A DNA stretch of 64,000 nucleotides from Amorphophallus konjac (taxonomy: Eukaryota; Streptophyta; Magnoliopsida; Alismatales; Araceae), in assembly GCA_022559845.1 (NCBI GenBank), contig CM040125.1, forward strand, positions 327,491,829-327,555,828, written 5' to 3'. The notes under the pieces are model-generated. The model made no database searches and was not told where the DNA came from. It worked only from the letters and a program-made list of their open reading frames with translations. Below, piece after piece: positions 11,998 to 23,056 of the stretch (position 1 is its first letter; each line of letters starts with the position of its first letter). The translations under genes were made by a program, and so were the position numbers.

Positions 11998-13270
11998 ATG
12001 GCAACACTAGCAAGCCTCAGGAAAGGTACGACTTATCTTATCGATGATTTTGCTCGTTTGAATCTCGATGTTGATAAAGAAGAGGAAGGATGTATGATTG
12101 CTAATATAAAGTCACAACTGACATTGATTGAAGATCTAGTCAAATTACAAGAAAATGACCCCACACCGATGGCGATCAAGGCCAATATTGATCAAAGGTC
12201 AGACTTCTCCATTTCAACTGATGGAAGATTATTGTTCAAAAATCGAATATGTGTGCCGGATCATACCGACACTAAGAAATTGATCATGGAAGAAGCTCAT
12301 AAATCAAGGTATGCTATTCACCCTAGTGCTACCAAGATGTACCAAGATTTAAAAAGAAATTTTTGGTGGCCCAATATGAAAAGAGAAGTAGTGGACTTTG
12401 TATCTCGCTGCCTCACTTGCCAGCAAGTAAAGGCGGAACATTTAAAGCCCGCCGGGAAACTACATGCCTTGGATATTTTTGAGTGGAAATGGAAAAGTAT
12501 AGGGATAGATTTCATCATGGGTTTACCTAAGATGAGAGGTGGACACGATGGTATATGGGTGATTATAGACCGATTGACTAAATCTGCACATTTTATACCA
12601 ATTAAAAGTCGATGGTCTGTGGATGTATTAGCAGCACTATACATGAAGGAAATTGTCAAACTACATGGTGTCCCTGTCACCATTATATCTGACCGAGACC
12701 CTTAGTTCACATCACAATTATGGAAGGGTCTACAATATTCATTAGGGACCCGACTTAACTTTAGCACAGCATTCTATCCAAAAATTGATGGTCAGACTGA
12801 AAGAACTAATCAAGTAGTAGAAGATATGCTCAGGGCATGTGCTATTAATTTTGGAGGGAGTTGGCACGACCACTTGCCTCTAGTGGAATTCACCTACAAC
12901 AATAGCTACCAAGCTCATATACAAATGGCACCATTCGAGGCACAGTATGGAAGAAGCTGTCGCTCACCTAATGTTGAAATGAAGTAGGAGAAAGGTAATT
13001 TCTTGGCCCCGACATCATCAGGGATACTACCGAGAAGATAAAGCTTATTCGGGAGAGACTCCAGAGGGCTCAAGACAGGCAAAAATCATATGCTGATAAT
13101 AGAAGGCACGACCTAGAATTCCAAGTAGGAGACCACGTATTCCTTAAGGTTTATCCGGGTCGAGGTATTCGAAGATTCGACATCAAAGGCAAGCTCACTA
13201 CGAGATTGATTGGCCCCTTTGAAATTCTCAAAAGGGTTGGTGAAGTCGCATATCGAATAGCTTTGCCCCC
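11998..13270 (+). pseudogene. Integrase of element B
   Basis: The HHCC zinc-binding module lies near 12290-12430 (HPSATKMYQDLK then CLTCQQVK). The DDE core follows: first Asp in IGIDFIMGLP, second in IISDRDP, and Glu in DGQTERTNQVVED. The C-terminal part holds the GPFEILKRVGEVAYRIALPP motif. A TAG at 12703, another near 12980 and a frameshift near 12990 break it. Integrase inserts the cDNA into chromatin. Confidence 0.9.
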
Positions 13271-13560
13271 TTAATTAGTTGGAGTCCATGATGTATTTCA
13301 CGTCTCAATGCTTAAAAGGCACGTCCCCGATCCAGTCCATGTCATAACTTATGACAACCTGAAGATTAAAAAGGATTTGACATATGAGCAAAAGCCAATT
13401 AAAGTAATTGAACGAGAAGTATGTCAACTTCGGAATAAAACTATTCCCATGGTCAAAGTCTAATGGAACAAATCTTGGCCACACGAAGCGACATGGGAAA
13501 TGGAAGAAGCGATGCACAAATGGTTCCCGGAACTATTCAATTGTAAGTACACTATTCTTA
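13271..13560 (+). pseudogene. Chromodomain-like integrase tail of element B
   Basis: After the VHDVFHVSMLKRHVPDP motif the frame holds KPIKVIEREVCQLRNKTIPM and EATWEMEEAM, the degenerate chromodomain found at the end of Tekay-clade integrases and thought to guide insertion to heterochromatin. Stops at about 13273 and 13459 interrupt it. Confidence 0.75.
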
Positions 13561-13599
13561 TCAATCACACGTATTGAATTTGGAGACCAAATTCTTTTA

Positions 13600-13611
13600 A
13601 GTGGGGGAGGG
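13600..13611 (+). other. Polypurine tract of element B
   Basis: AGTGGGGGAGGG abuts the 3' LTR start TGTAACACCCG. This fixes the LTR boundary at 13612. Confidence 0.88.
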
Positions 13612-14034
13612 TGTAACACCCGATAATTTTCTAAGAATTTTTTGGGATTAAAATATAATCACTAAGCAATTTAAAATGCTTAATGGGCTATTATGAAGAA
13701 TTAAGAATTTATTGAATCCATTTAAAGGCCCTCTATTAACCAAAGGGTTAAGCCCAACTCAAATAGGCCCAAAAACCTAATTCCAGGACCTTTAGACCCA
13801 AGCCCATTAATAGAAATGTAAATAAGGTAATTTATGGATTTAAAATGGGATATATACACCAATTGGGGGATAAATGAGAGATAATAAGAAAATTTAAAAT
13901 TTTCAGATTAAGTGCCACCTGGTGGTCTATCGTGAGACCGCCAAGTACACCGTAGCGGTCCGACTATGACCGCTAAGCAACCCCAGTTCCGTGAATCGTA
14001 GAAACGTGAAAAACTTGGATCTTTGACGACCAAA
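13612..14034 (+). repeat. 3' LTR of element B, first piece
   Basis: Starts TGTAACACCCG and is cut at 14034 by element C; the last five bases, CCAAA, are repeated at 20329 after C. It contains a perfect 8-bp dyad TAGCGGTC (13953-13960) and GACCGCTA (13968-13975), and a near-perfect one at 13921-13942. No gene is visible. Confidence 0.9.
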
Positions 14035-16146
14035 TGATGGGGACAGCAGAGCAAGACCACCCACATTTTATTTGCATTCGTGTCTTTTTAGTTTTCATTT
14101 ATATCCTTGGGAAAGTAGGTTTACAATTGTAAGGCTTTATAAGCCAATTTGTTATTCCTTAAGGATCTTTTGGTTTTTGTGTAAAAGTCTAGTAGAACCA
14201 GCAAGGGGCCCCCACATTCTTCCCCATTGGTCCACCTAAGCCCTAAGGACCCATGTGGGGATGGTTAAATGTCCAAGGTGGGCTTCTAGAAGATTGACCA
14301 TTCAAGGAGACAATGGGATAAAAATGTCCAAGATTCCTATCTTGCAAGTCAAGGGGGCACCCCCCTCTTATAGGATTTTTTATTGTGTTGAAAACACATG
14401 GGAGAAATAAATTCTTCCATCCCTTGTATACCCCTCCCTAACCCTAGATCTTGGGGTAGTATTAGTCTTTTTACATTTCTTATAAATACCTTGTATTTCC
14501 CATTTTTGAGGAATTAATGAAGAAGATTTTATGAGAAATTGCTTGAAGCCCTTGGGCGCCCCTCTCCTCTCTCCCCTTTGCAGATGGATTTCTGCCATTC
14601 TTTTAATGTGTGAAGCATCCCTTCCAACCCCCTTCCTGAGAGTGAAGCTCAGCGTCGCCGCTGCCGCCACCATCAAGCCGCCGTCGCGCCGCCACCGCCA
14701 TCGCCGGAATTCTGTCCAAATCAGGACAGAACCCCCTTGTCAGAATTTTAGCTCCCAATCCACGGATCTGCTGGAGCCCAAATTTTGAGGGTACCCCATG
14801 CAAATACCCTCTCGCAAAAAAATTCTCCTATTTTCCATCCTTCGTTTTTTATTTTTCCCATTTCGTTTTCCCCAGCCTTCCAGATCTGCCTGTGATCTAT
14901 TTTGTGTCACAGCAACTCTGTGTTTCCATAGTTCGACCCCCTTTCCCTTGTTTGTTTGAGTTGCCAATTTAATTGGGAGTTCTGTCCACTCAAACCTTTT
15001 TCCACAAATTTTTTTGAGAATTTTAGATCTCATTTATATTTTCTAAAAATCACTATCAAATCCCAAATCAATTCTGTCCCTGCTGTCTAGATCCGACCAC
15101 CTAGTGTTAGAAATTCCGTTTCCCCAACCAAACCTCCACCATAAATTACAAAAAAAATATTCCCGTCTTCCTTACTTCCCCCTCTCCAACTCTCATGAAG
15201 AGTCCAACTTTCAGATCCAAAGTTTTCCCTCCGGTCAATGCCAACTCTCAGGAAAATCTATTTCTGTTCTGAGTTTCCTAAGTCTGTCAGCTAACGTGTT
15301 CAAAAATCCACCACTAAAAATCCAGTCTCATCAAAATTCCTGCCATAGCCGTTGGTCGAAGTACATCAGACGAGCTTTCCAACGGCGTCAATTTCGCGTC
15401 GATCCAACGTCGGGATTGATCGCAGCAGTTGTTCTTGTCGGGTCGCGCGCTGTAAAAATAGAAGTTCAGATCCGGGGACAACAAGCTCCGCCTTGACGAT
15501 CGGAGCCGCCTCACCTTCCACGAGGCGAACCAGAGTGTTCCCCTCCGAGGGAGCATCCCTCCATCAGTCCTCTATACCACGGGACCCACCTCGCCAGTTC
15601 AGAGGTCCGAGCAGTACGTGGGCCCCACCACCCGCAGCAAGCATCTTCCGGACGGCACCAGCGGAGCGGATCAAAGTGTTGCCCGTCAACCCAAGATCGG
15701 TCCTCTCGGGCCCCACTTGTAGCCCATTACCTCCCTGCGTGGAGTGGGCAGTAGAAATCATTTCTGTAAATTATTAAAATTGTTTGTATCGGGAGTTATC
15801 GTACTTGGCCGGGATCGCCTTCCCCACGCCCGGAGCGTGGAGGTATCGTGTCCACTCCTCTCTCGACATTTTACTTTACTCATATTTACTTCTATATGCC
15901 ACTGCTAGAGAGCATGTTAGGATCCTAGCTCATTATATTTTTTATATCGCCGCTGCGAGAGAGAGAGCGAGACCCGTCCCGTGACCCGATCCGGTCACGA
16001 GAGAGAGCCGACCACCCTAGCTCACTGCCGATTTCTCAACCGCACACGTCCGTACGCTTCCCTCTCTAAGGGACGATCGCGATCTTGTCTAGAGTCCAAG
16101 GATCGCATATCAACTTGGAGTCGAGTCTGATGTCTGTCCCGCATCA
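14035..16146 (+). repeat. 5' LTR of element C
   Basis: Begins TGATGGGGACAGCAG and ends GTCCCGCATCA. It matches 18193-20328; in the first 100 bases I see about seven differences. A GC-rich hairpin CCACGC-ccgga-GCGTGG (15824-15840) lies in the 3' half. The short ORFs inside are not conserved as proteins between the two LTR copies. Confidence 0.92.
14481..14488 (+). promoter_or_regulatory. TATA box in 5' LTR of C
   Basis: TATAAATA, conserved in the second LTR at 18638. Transcription would run rightward into the element. Confidence 0.65.
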
Positions 16147-16149
16147 ATT

Positions 16150-16161
16150 TGGTATCAGAGC
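16150..16161 (+). other. Primer binding site of element C (initiator Met tRNA)
   Basis: TGGTATCAGAGC starts four bases after the LTR end CATCA, the standard complement of the initiator Met tRNA. Confidence 0.9.
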
Positions 16162-16455
16162 GAGTCGAGTATAGGGAAGTCTTTGTTTAAAAATAAAAAA
16201 AGAGTCATTTAAGTCTAAGTCGAGTTTAACTCGGTCTAAGGTTTCATTGCATCCAATACCCGGTATATCAAAAGGTGTTGCCCGAACGTTAGGTTACACC
16301 TATCGGGAAGGTCGCACATTTGCGAGAGAGGATCTTCGGATCCCGTAACTCCGCCACGTACCAAAAAATTGGTTAAGTCGAGGTTTGTAGTCGAGTCTGC
16401 ATTCTAACATTGCCATGTAGAGTGTCTAGGTGCATGCATTAGCATCTTTGCCACT

Positions 16456-17703
16456 ATGGCCAACCCATGCACCCCGAGTAGGCCCGACCAAGGCAATCGG
16501 TTCGTGTGCGAGTACATTAGGGACTTCGAAGTGTACCGGTCAAGATATGGATTTGGAGAGAAGAGCACCACGACTGCCTTTTAGTTTCGGAGAGGTTTAC
16601 GGCTTCACTTCCAGTATGAATCTCTTATCCTCGATGCGTTCTCTCTGGCGCAGTCCTATCAGGTCACTCTAGAGGTCAAGCCTTTTGAGTCATGGTTTGA
16701 TGCTGCCATACGGCGAGCAGATGCTACCCGACGGCGCACATCTACCCATCAGCCGAGTGCTGAGCCGGTCGACCAAGCACATGGACCTACGAGGCAGGAC
16801 GTTCCTTCCCCGCGGCCTCACCCACCTCAGCCGGAGCTACTTGTACCTCTAACGGGAAAGCTACACATAGCCGAGCCGCTTCTTAGTTGTCTCAGGATAG
16901 GCTTGGTCCCTAGACCGTCTTGCTACCCCTCCGTGGACCCAGCCCTCCCAATAGTCCCCATTAACTCCTTTCACACCACATTCAAATCCTTTTGCTTCGT
17001 AGAAAGTGTAAAGGATCTCTTACGGAGTCTAGAATGTCAGTGGGAGCTGACATATACTTTGGCCTTGGGGTCTGACCAACCCTATATACATAGCTTCATC
17101 CTCCTCGCTTTGGGGTCTGTTACCTCGGTGTACACCTTGGGTCCTATCACCACCGAGGTCCTGTTGTTCCTCCCTGTTCCCGATGGGCCTGATTGCATTC
17201 CTTTTATCCCAAGGGAGGAACCATACTTTCTATATGAGACCACCATCCCATCTCCCTTCATGGATGAAGGTGACCATCTACACCTTCACGAATTCCACAC
17301 ATGGGACGGTGTCATGTGGGAACCCATCTCATGGGGTCATGCCTTCTTTGACCCTTTTGACCCCTTCACTAGTGAACCTCTCGAGCTATCATATTCACTC
17401 CACTTCTTCCGAGGAGTTCACTATCACACCCCTACCCCACGGTCTAGTCCACCTCCACCTAGCCAAGAGGCCGTTGATTGGGAAGGATGGCATGCCTTAC
17501 CTACATATAGGGGTGATGAAGAAGGTAGTTTTGGATCTCCTAGCCCTCCCACACCTAAATCCAATAGGAAGTCCTTGCATGCACGGTGCCCTTTTGGATG
17601 TCTAGGAGTCCATGATTCTACCGACCATTGGTTGCATCTAGTGTATGCGTGGCACCCATTCGGATGTCCTGATCCACCTTTGCATGTGTATGGGTCGGAC
17701 TAA
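16456..17703 (+). pseudogene. Single long ORF of element C: gag-like start, unrecognised remainder
   Basis: A 415-codon frame runs from an ATG at 16456 to TAA at 17701, broken by one TAG at 16582. Residues about 17-100 look like the C-terminal part of a Ty3/gypsy capsid: DFEVYRSRYGF, then FRRGLRLHFQYESLI and a segment ending in VKPFESW. After a Pro/Gln-rich spacer come about 250 residues I do not recognise, rich in Pro, His, Phe and Trp, with Cys-Pro-Phe-Gly-Cys and His-Pro-Phe-Gly-Cys motifs near the end. No zinc knuckle of the usual spacing and no DTGA are visible. The long open frame beside decayed neighbours suggests either recent loss or some selection. Confidence 0.6.
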
Positions 17704-17874
17704 CCGTAGGTTTGTTTAGGGTCATGTGTGAGTCCTTGTTTTTTCTTTCTGGATTGAGTGCATAGTGAGTCTGTATGCATCGAGTAGAGTCGGTCTTTGT
17801 ACGCTTGCGTTGTCAATCCCTTTCGAGTGCGAGGTAAATTGGATCTATTGCGTACGTTGTAGACTTGTCGGCAT

Positions 17875-18195
17875 TTGGGATCGGCTCGACCATTCTCTAT
17901 CTTGGATCTAGTCACATATAGGGACCCAACGGTGATTCCTAGTGAGTCTTTGAGCCACCTTCCCTCCTTTGAGAGTGACCCCACCCCGGAGTGTCCACAC
18001 CCCGGAGTGTCCACCTCTAGCCTCATTCCCCAGCAGCAAGTGCATATCGAATCTATACGGGACGAGCAGGTGCTGATTACTTGGAGTGGAGCGTACTCCG
18101 CGCTTCCAGGTTCGGTAACGGATCCGCATGAGCTACTTGAGCAGCCGCACCCCTTACTCGACGGGGTCGAGTTCTTCCCACCCGGGGAGAATTGA
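17875..18195 (+). pseudogene. Short ORF resembling an integrase/chromodomain tail, ending in the LTR
   Basis: About 106 codons abut the 3' LTR, and the stop TGA is formed by the first three bases of the LTR (18193-18195). The ending, with VLITWSG, DPHELLEQ and DGVEFFPPGEN, resembles the chromodomain end found just before the polypurine tract in many Ty3/gypsy elements. The upstream part is not recognisable. It suggests element C arose by internal deletion that kept only the end of pol. Confidence is limited because the match is short. Confidence 0.4.
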
Positions 18196-20328
18196 TGGGG
18201 ACATCAGAGCAAGACCACCCACATTTTGTTTACATTTGTGTCCTTTTAGTTTTCATTTATATCCTTGGGAAAGTAGGTTTGCAATTGTAAGGCTTTATAA
18301 GCCAATTTGTTATTCCTTAAGGATCTTTGAGTTTGTGTAAAAGTCCAGTAGGACTAGCAAAGGGCCCCCACATTCTTCCCCATTGGTCCACCTAAGCCCA
18401 AGGGACCCATGTGGGACTGGTCAAATGTCCAAGGTGGGCTTCTAGAAGATTGGCCATTTAAGGAGACAATAGAATAAAAATGTCCAAGATTCCTACCTTG
18501 AAAGTCAAGGGGGCGCCCCCCCTCTTATAGGATTTTTTATTGTGTTGAAAAAAAATGGGAGATATAAATTCTTCCATCCCATGTATACCCCTCCCTAACC
18601 CTAGATATGGGGGTAGTATTAGTCTTTTTACATTTCTTATAAATACCTTGTATTTCCCATTTTTGAGGAATTAATGAAGAAGATTTTATGAGAAATTGCT
18701 TGAAGCCCATGGGCGCCCCTCTCCTCTCTCCTCTCTCCTCTCTCCTCTCTCCCCCTTGCAGATGGATTTCTGCCATTCTTCTAATGTGTGAAGCATCCCT
18801 TCCAACCCCCTTCCTGAGTGTCAAGCTCAGCGCCGCCGCCGCCGCCATCGAGCCGCCGTCGCGCCGCCACCGCCATCGTCGGAATTCTGTTTAAATCAGG
18901 ATAGAACCCCCTTGTCCGAATTGTAGCTCCCAATCCACGGATCTTCTGGAGCCCAATTTTTGAGGGTAGGTTCCTCACGCAAATACCCTCTCCCAAAAAA
19001 ATTCTCCTATTTTCCATCCTTCGTTTTCTATTTTTTCCATTTCGTGTTCCCCAGCCTTCCAGATCTGCCTGTGTTCTGTTTTGTGTCACAGCAACTCTGT
19101 GTTTCCATAGTTCGACCCCCTTTTCCCTTGTTTGTTTGAGTTGCGAATTTAATTGGGAGTTCTGTCCACCCAAACCTTCTTCTACGAATTTTTCTGAGAA
19201 TTTTAGATCTCGTTTATATTTTCTAAAAATCACTGTCAAATCCTAAATCAGTTTTGTCTCTACTGTCCAGATCCGACGACCCAGTGTTAGAAATTCCGTT
19301 TCCCCAACCAAACCTCCACCATAAATTACAAAACAAATATTCCCGTCTTTCTTACTTCTCCCTCTCCAACTTTCATTAAGAGTCCAACTTCCAGATCCGA
19401 AGTTTTCCCTCCAGTCAACGCCAACTCTCAGGAAAATCCATTTCTGTCTTGAGTTTCCTGAGTCTGTCAGCCAGCGTGTTCAAAAATCCACCACTAAAAA
19501 TCCAGTCCCATCAAAATTCCTGCCACAGCCCTTGGTCGAAGTACTTCGAACGAGCTTTCGAACGGCACCAATTTTGCGTCGATCTGACGTCGGGATTGAT
19601 CGCAGTAGCTATTCTTGCCGGGTCGTGCGCTGCAAAAACAGAAGTTCAGATCCGGGGACTACAAGCTCTGCCTTGCCGATCGGAGCCGCCTCGCCTTCCA
19701 CGAGGCGAACCAGAGTGTTCCCCTCCGAGGGAGCGTCGCTCCAGAAGTCCTCTATATCACGAGACCCACCCCGCCTAGTTCGGAGGTCCGAGGAGTACGT
19801 GGGCCCCACCACCCGCAGCAAGCATCTTCCGGACGGCACCGACGGAGCTGATCAAAGTGCTGCCCGTCAACCCAAGATCGGTCCTCCCAGGCCCCACTTG
19901 TAGCCCGTTACCTCCCTGTGTGGAGTGGGCAGTAGAAATCATTTCTGTAAATTATTAAAATTATTTGTATCGGGAGTTACCGTACTTGGCCGGGATCGCC
20001 TTCCCCACGCCCGGAGCGTGGAGGTATCGTGTCCACTGCTCTCTCGGCATTTTGCTTTACTCGTATTTACTTCTATATGTCGTTGCTAGAGAGCATGTTA
20101 GGATCCTAGCTCGTTATATTTTTATATCGGCGCTGTGAGAGAGAGAGAGTGAGACCTGTCCCGTGAGCCGATCCGAGCACGAGAGAGAGCCGACCACCCT
20201 AGCTCACTGTTGATTTCTCAACCGCGCACGTCCGTACGCTTCCCTCGCTAAGGGATGATTGTGAGCTTGTCTAGAGTCCAAGGATCGCATATCAACTTGG
20301 AGTCGAGTTCGCTGTCCGTCCCGCATCA
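18193..20328 (+). repeat. 3' LTR of element C
   Basis: Second LTR copy, 2136 bp, starting TGATGGGGACATCAG and ending CCGCATCA. It is preceded by a purine-rich CCGGGGAGAAT tract. It differs from the 5' copy by point changes and by an expanded CTCTCC microsatellite at about 18719-18750. TATA at 18638-18644. Confidence 0.92.
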
Positions 20329-21640
20329 CCAAATCACCTTAGATCTTAGCTACCTGGCGTGGAAGACTCTCTAGAACTCTCTAGGGATTAACTCTACTCT
20401 AATTTAGGACTCTAGGTTCGATCTAATCCCTTAAACCCTAGATGAACCCTATAAATAGACCCTAACTTCGACTTATGCGAACCCTATCTCAGGTTGGTTC
20501 TTTAGAACTTTATGTTCTTCTTAGTTTTATCTAACACACTTCCAATTTTCGTGCTAAAAGACCCAGCCGTTGGAGAGATAGAGTATCTGAAAGTTGTTAG
20601 TTCGCAGCAGTATGCATAGGAACCAGAGCATCAGTCCAGAAAAAATCAGGAGATTAGATGCCCTAAACGAGGTTAGTTCAAGTTGGTCCTTTAGAACTTT
20701 TTGTTACCATTTGTATCTTCTATCTATCCTCCAATTTTCATGGATTTAGGTCAAGAGGATCAGGAGATAGAAGGACGGGAAGTTACTGGTTTAGCACAGG
20801 ACGTGCATGAACTAGGGTCGACTTCCAGTCAGAAATCCAAAGTCTAGGGATCGAATCAAAGGTAGGTTATCTCATGAAAAGGCTAAATTAACGTGTTAGG
20901 AATAAAAGCCATCTTTTACCTCCTATTTTCATTGATTGTGCATGATGAATTTGATGCTTTATTATGACTGTGCATATAGGGTTAACATAGCATGCATGAA
21001 CCTTTCCCTTAATAGGAAAAGAAAATATTCTTGGCTTGATTCATGCAACCTATACATCTCCATGCATTGCCTATAGATTATCATGTCTTATCCTTCTGGT
21101 TAGCATGATTGTTGTCTAATTTACTGTCCTAGATTAGCGTGTACTTCGGTGTTACTGTTGTTTGCCACAGATAGAAAGAAACTGTCTTTCTGTGACCGCC
21201 AAAGGTACCTATGGCTTTGCGACATGCCGTTAAGCCCTGTTAAGCGGCCATCCTATGATCGCTAATTCGATTTCTGTAATCTGCACTTAGTTAACTCTAA
21301 ATAGATGGCAGATTGACTCTATTGATTATATGTCAAGCCTAGTTAATGAGGTCTTATTCCTAGTTTTAACTTTATATTCATAATATTGGTTATATTATGT
21401 ACCATCCCTGATAGATTGCATGTCTTACATGGTTTAAATACTTATTTTAAACTTATGTTAATTTCATGCCAAAATCATAAACTCTTGTATTTATCTTAAA
21501 TTTCATATGGTTCATGGACTTGTCTAGTTTTGATTTGATCGTTATTTTTCCATGATCCCTTCTCATCTAGAGTCTTTTCTTAAGTACATGGTGCATACTC
21601 CGGTGTATGGCCATTAGATACACTTTGCACTTAAGCATAC
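20329..21640 (+). repeat. 3' LTR of element B, second piece
   Basis: Resumes after the CCAAA duplication of element C and stops at CATAC (21636-21640), the target duplication of element D. It carries the LTR promoter and more of the GCGGYC-type dyads (21185-21275). No gene is visible in these 1.3 kb. Confidence 0.88.
20450..20458 (+). promoter_or_regulatory. TATA box in LTR of B
   Basis: TATAAATAG in a context (ACCCTATAAATAGACC) comparable to the TATA region of element A's LTR. Confidence 0.65.
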
Positions 21641-21751
21641 TGTGAGCGCCGTCACTTGACGATGTGTGAAATGAAAGGTGTGAGTAAAAATAGTGCCGTG
21701 GAATATAAAAGTGTGGAGAAGGTGAGCATGTGGTGCTCAAATGATGGAATG

Positions 21752-21766
21752 GAGCACGTGGTGCTC
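21752..21766. promoter_or_regulatory. Palindromic G-box in LTR of D
   Basis: GAGCACGTGGTGCTC contains the bZIP/bHLH core CACGTG inside a longer palindrome. A degenerate neighbour, GAGCATGTGGTGCTC, lies 28 bases upstream; in the other LTR both are perfect (41140-41154 and 41168-41182). Confidence 0.55.
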
Positions 21767-22420
21767 AATGAACGTGATCGCCAGAGGAGGGAGACTCCTC
21801 AAAATAAAAATAACAAAAGAAAAGGGACCGCGTGTGTACCTGTGAATGGGGAGATGTGGTGTCCTTCGCTTCCTCCTTGGTTGGCCGGCCAACTAGAAGG
21901 GTTCTTTTCAAATTATGATTACCCTGAAATAAGAAGCAAACAAAGAAATAATGCCCGAAATTAGTCAAATGAATGGTGTAGCGATCTATTCAAATGATTG
22001 ACTAAGCATGCAAGAGGCTACCGAACACACCTGTGGGTGTTGGTTTAAACCCCTTAGGAGTTATGGGAGATGTGTATGCATGAAATAATAAGTGCAACGC
22101 AGTGATGATCTGGCAATGCCAGAAGGAGTGCACTGTGATGACTGTGCGAGTTACAGTGAGAATGCAGTAGCATGCAAATGACTCAAACACAAAGGGAAAT
22201 GGAAAGAATGAGAGGAAGAAGAACATGGGGGTGTCCCCTCCACCGAGCGGCGTTGCAGAAGGAAGAGTCTCCCGGCGTGAAAGGGATGAAGGAAGGAATC
22301 TTTTGTCAAGGAGAAGTGGAGGAAATCACGACCAACGAGTGTTATTCTGACTCCTCTGATCTCTAATTCTCTTCTTCCCTTTTTCTATCCGGTCTGCTGT
22401 GCGAGCGCTCAAAAGAGAAG

Positions 22421-22429
22421 GTATTTAAA
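22421..22429 (-). promoter_or_regulatory. TATA-like box in LTR of D
   Basis: ATTTAAATA on the minus strand, conserved at 41839-41847 in the 5' LTR, where it would start the element transcript. Confidence 0.5.
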
Positions 22430-23038
22430 TGGGAGAAATTCCTTCGTTGGGAAAGGATGAAACCATGGCAGTATTTCCTTCTAGAAAAATGGAAGGGAAC
22501 ATGAAATGGCAAGGGTTTCCTGTTAGAGAAATAGCAAGAGCATGGATCGGCAACGATCAACCTGGGGAAGGAGATCTTCAGCCGAGAGAAATAGAAATAG
22601 CGTCCGCCACAACGGCCGCTATTTGAAATAACAGCCACCACAAAGGACACAAATTCTTGGAGCAAATTTAGTAATATCCAGACTTTCTAAAATAAATTGC
22701 GTCTTTCATAGTAGGCACTAATAAAAATGGCGCATGTGATGCAGGTCGCTCATTTTTAGTCAAAACACAATAATTTTCAAAATTAAAATCATTAGTGTTT
22801 GCCATTTAAGCCGCTATTTATTAAAAATTGTCATTAAACAAATAATTGCCCAAAGAATAAACGTCCGTTGAGGAAGCCACGAATTATAAATAGCGTCCGA
22901 TAATAAAGACGCAAATTCCACAAATTACCCAAGAAAGAGAAATACTCATCTCATTCAGTTCTAAAGTAGAATCCACTTTGGGCATTACATGGTGACATGA
23001 GATTTACTAAGGCTAATGTCAAATTTAGCGTGTCTACA

Positions 23039-23056
23039 GCTACCCCTCCTTGACGT
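23039..23056 (-). other. Polypurine tract of element D
   Basis: On the minus strand, AAGGAGGGGTAGC directly precedes the LTR start TGTAGACACGC. This fixes the element's orientation. Confidence 0.75.

Larger units (their letters stand above)
14035..20328 (+). mobile_element. Element C: non-autonomous LTR retrotransposon in the LTR of B
   Basis: Two LTRs of about 2.1 kb (TGATGG to CATCA ends) enclose 2.05 kb that lacks protease, RT and integrase core. The 5-bp target duplication CCAAA flanks it exactly (14030-14034 and 20329-20333), so it is a complete insertion of 6294 bp. A Met-tRNA primer site, one long ORF with a capsid-like start, and a short integrase-tail-like ORF are the only interior features. 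It is best described as a deletion derivative (LARD-type) of a Ty3/gypsy element that relies on another element's enzymes. Confidence 0.92.
21641..23038 (-). repeat. 3' LTR of element D
   Basis: 1398 bp, matching 41057-42453 closely. It contains several GCGTC-spacer-GACGC dyads (for example 22596-22623 and 22893-22912) and a palindromic G-box. The small ORFs here recur in both LTRs and are not genes. Confidence 0.93.

Noticed and set aside
9864..13560. Endogenous pararetrovirus
   Set aside because: Integrase, chromodomain tail, polypurine tract and LTR are present, and no movement or coat protein motif is seen, so it is a Ty3/gypsy retrotransposon.
14380..15777. Several ORFs in the LTR of element C
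   Set aside because: Counterparts in the second LTR are frameshifted relative to them; they reflect GC-rich LTR sequence.
16150..16161. tRNA gene at the TGGTATCAGAGC sites
   Set aside because: Only the primer-binding complement is present, with no cloverleaf around it.
21656..22366. Plus-strand ORFs in the LTR of D
   Set aside because: Same ORFs recur in the other LTR; the element is transcribed on the minus strand and nothing resembles a domain.
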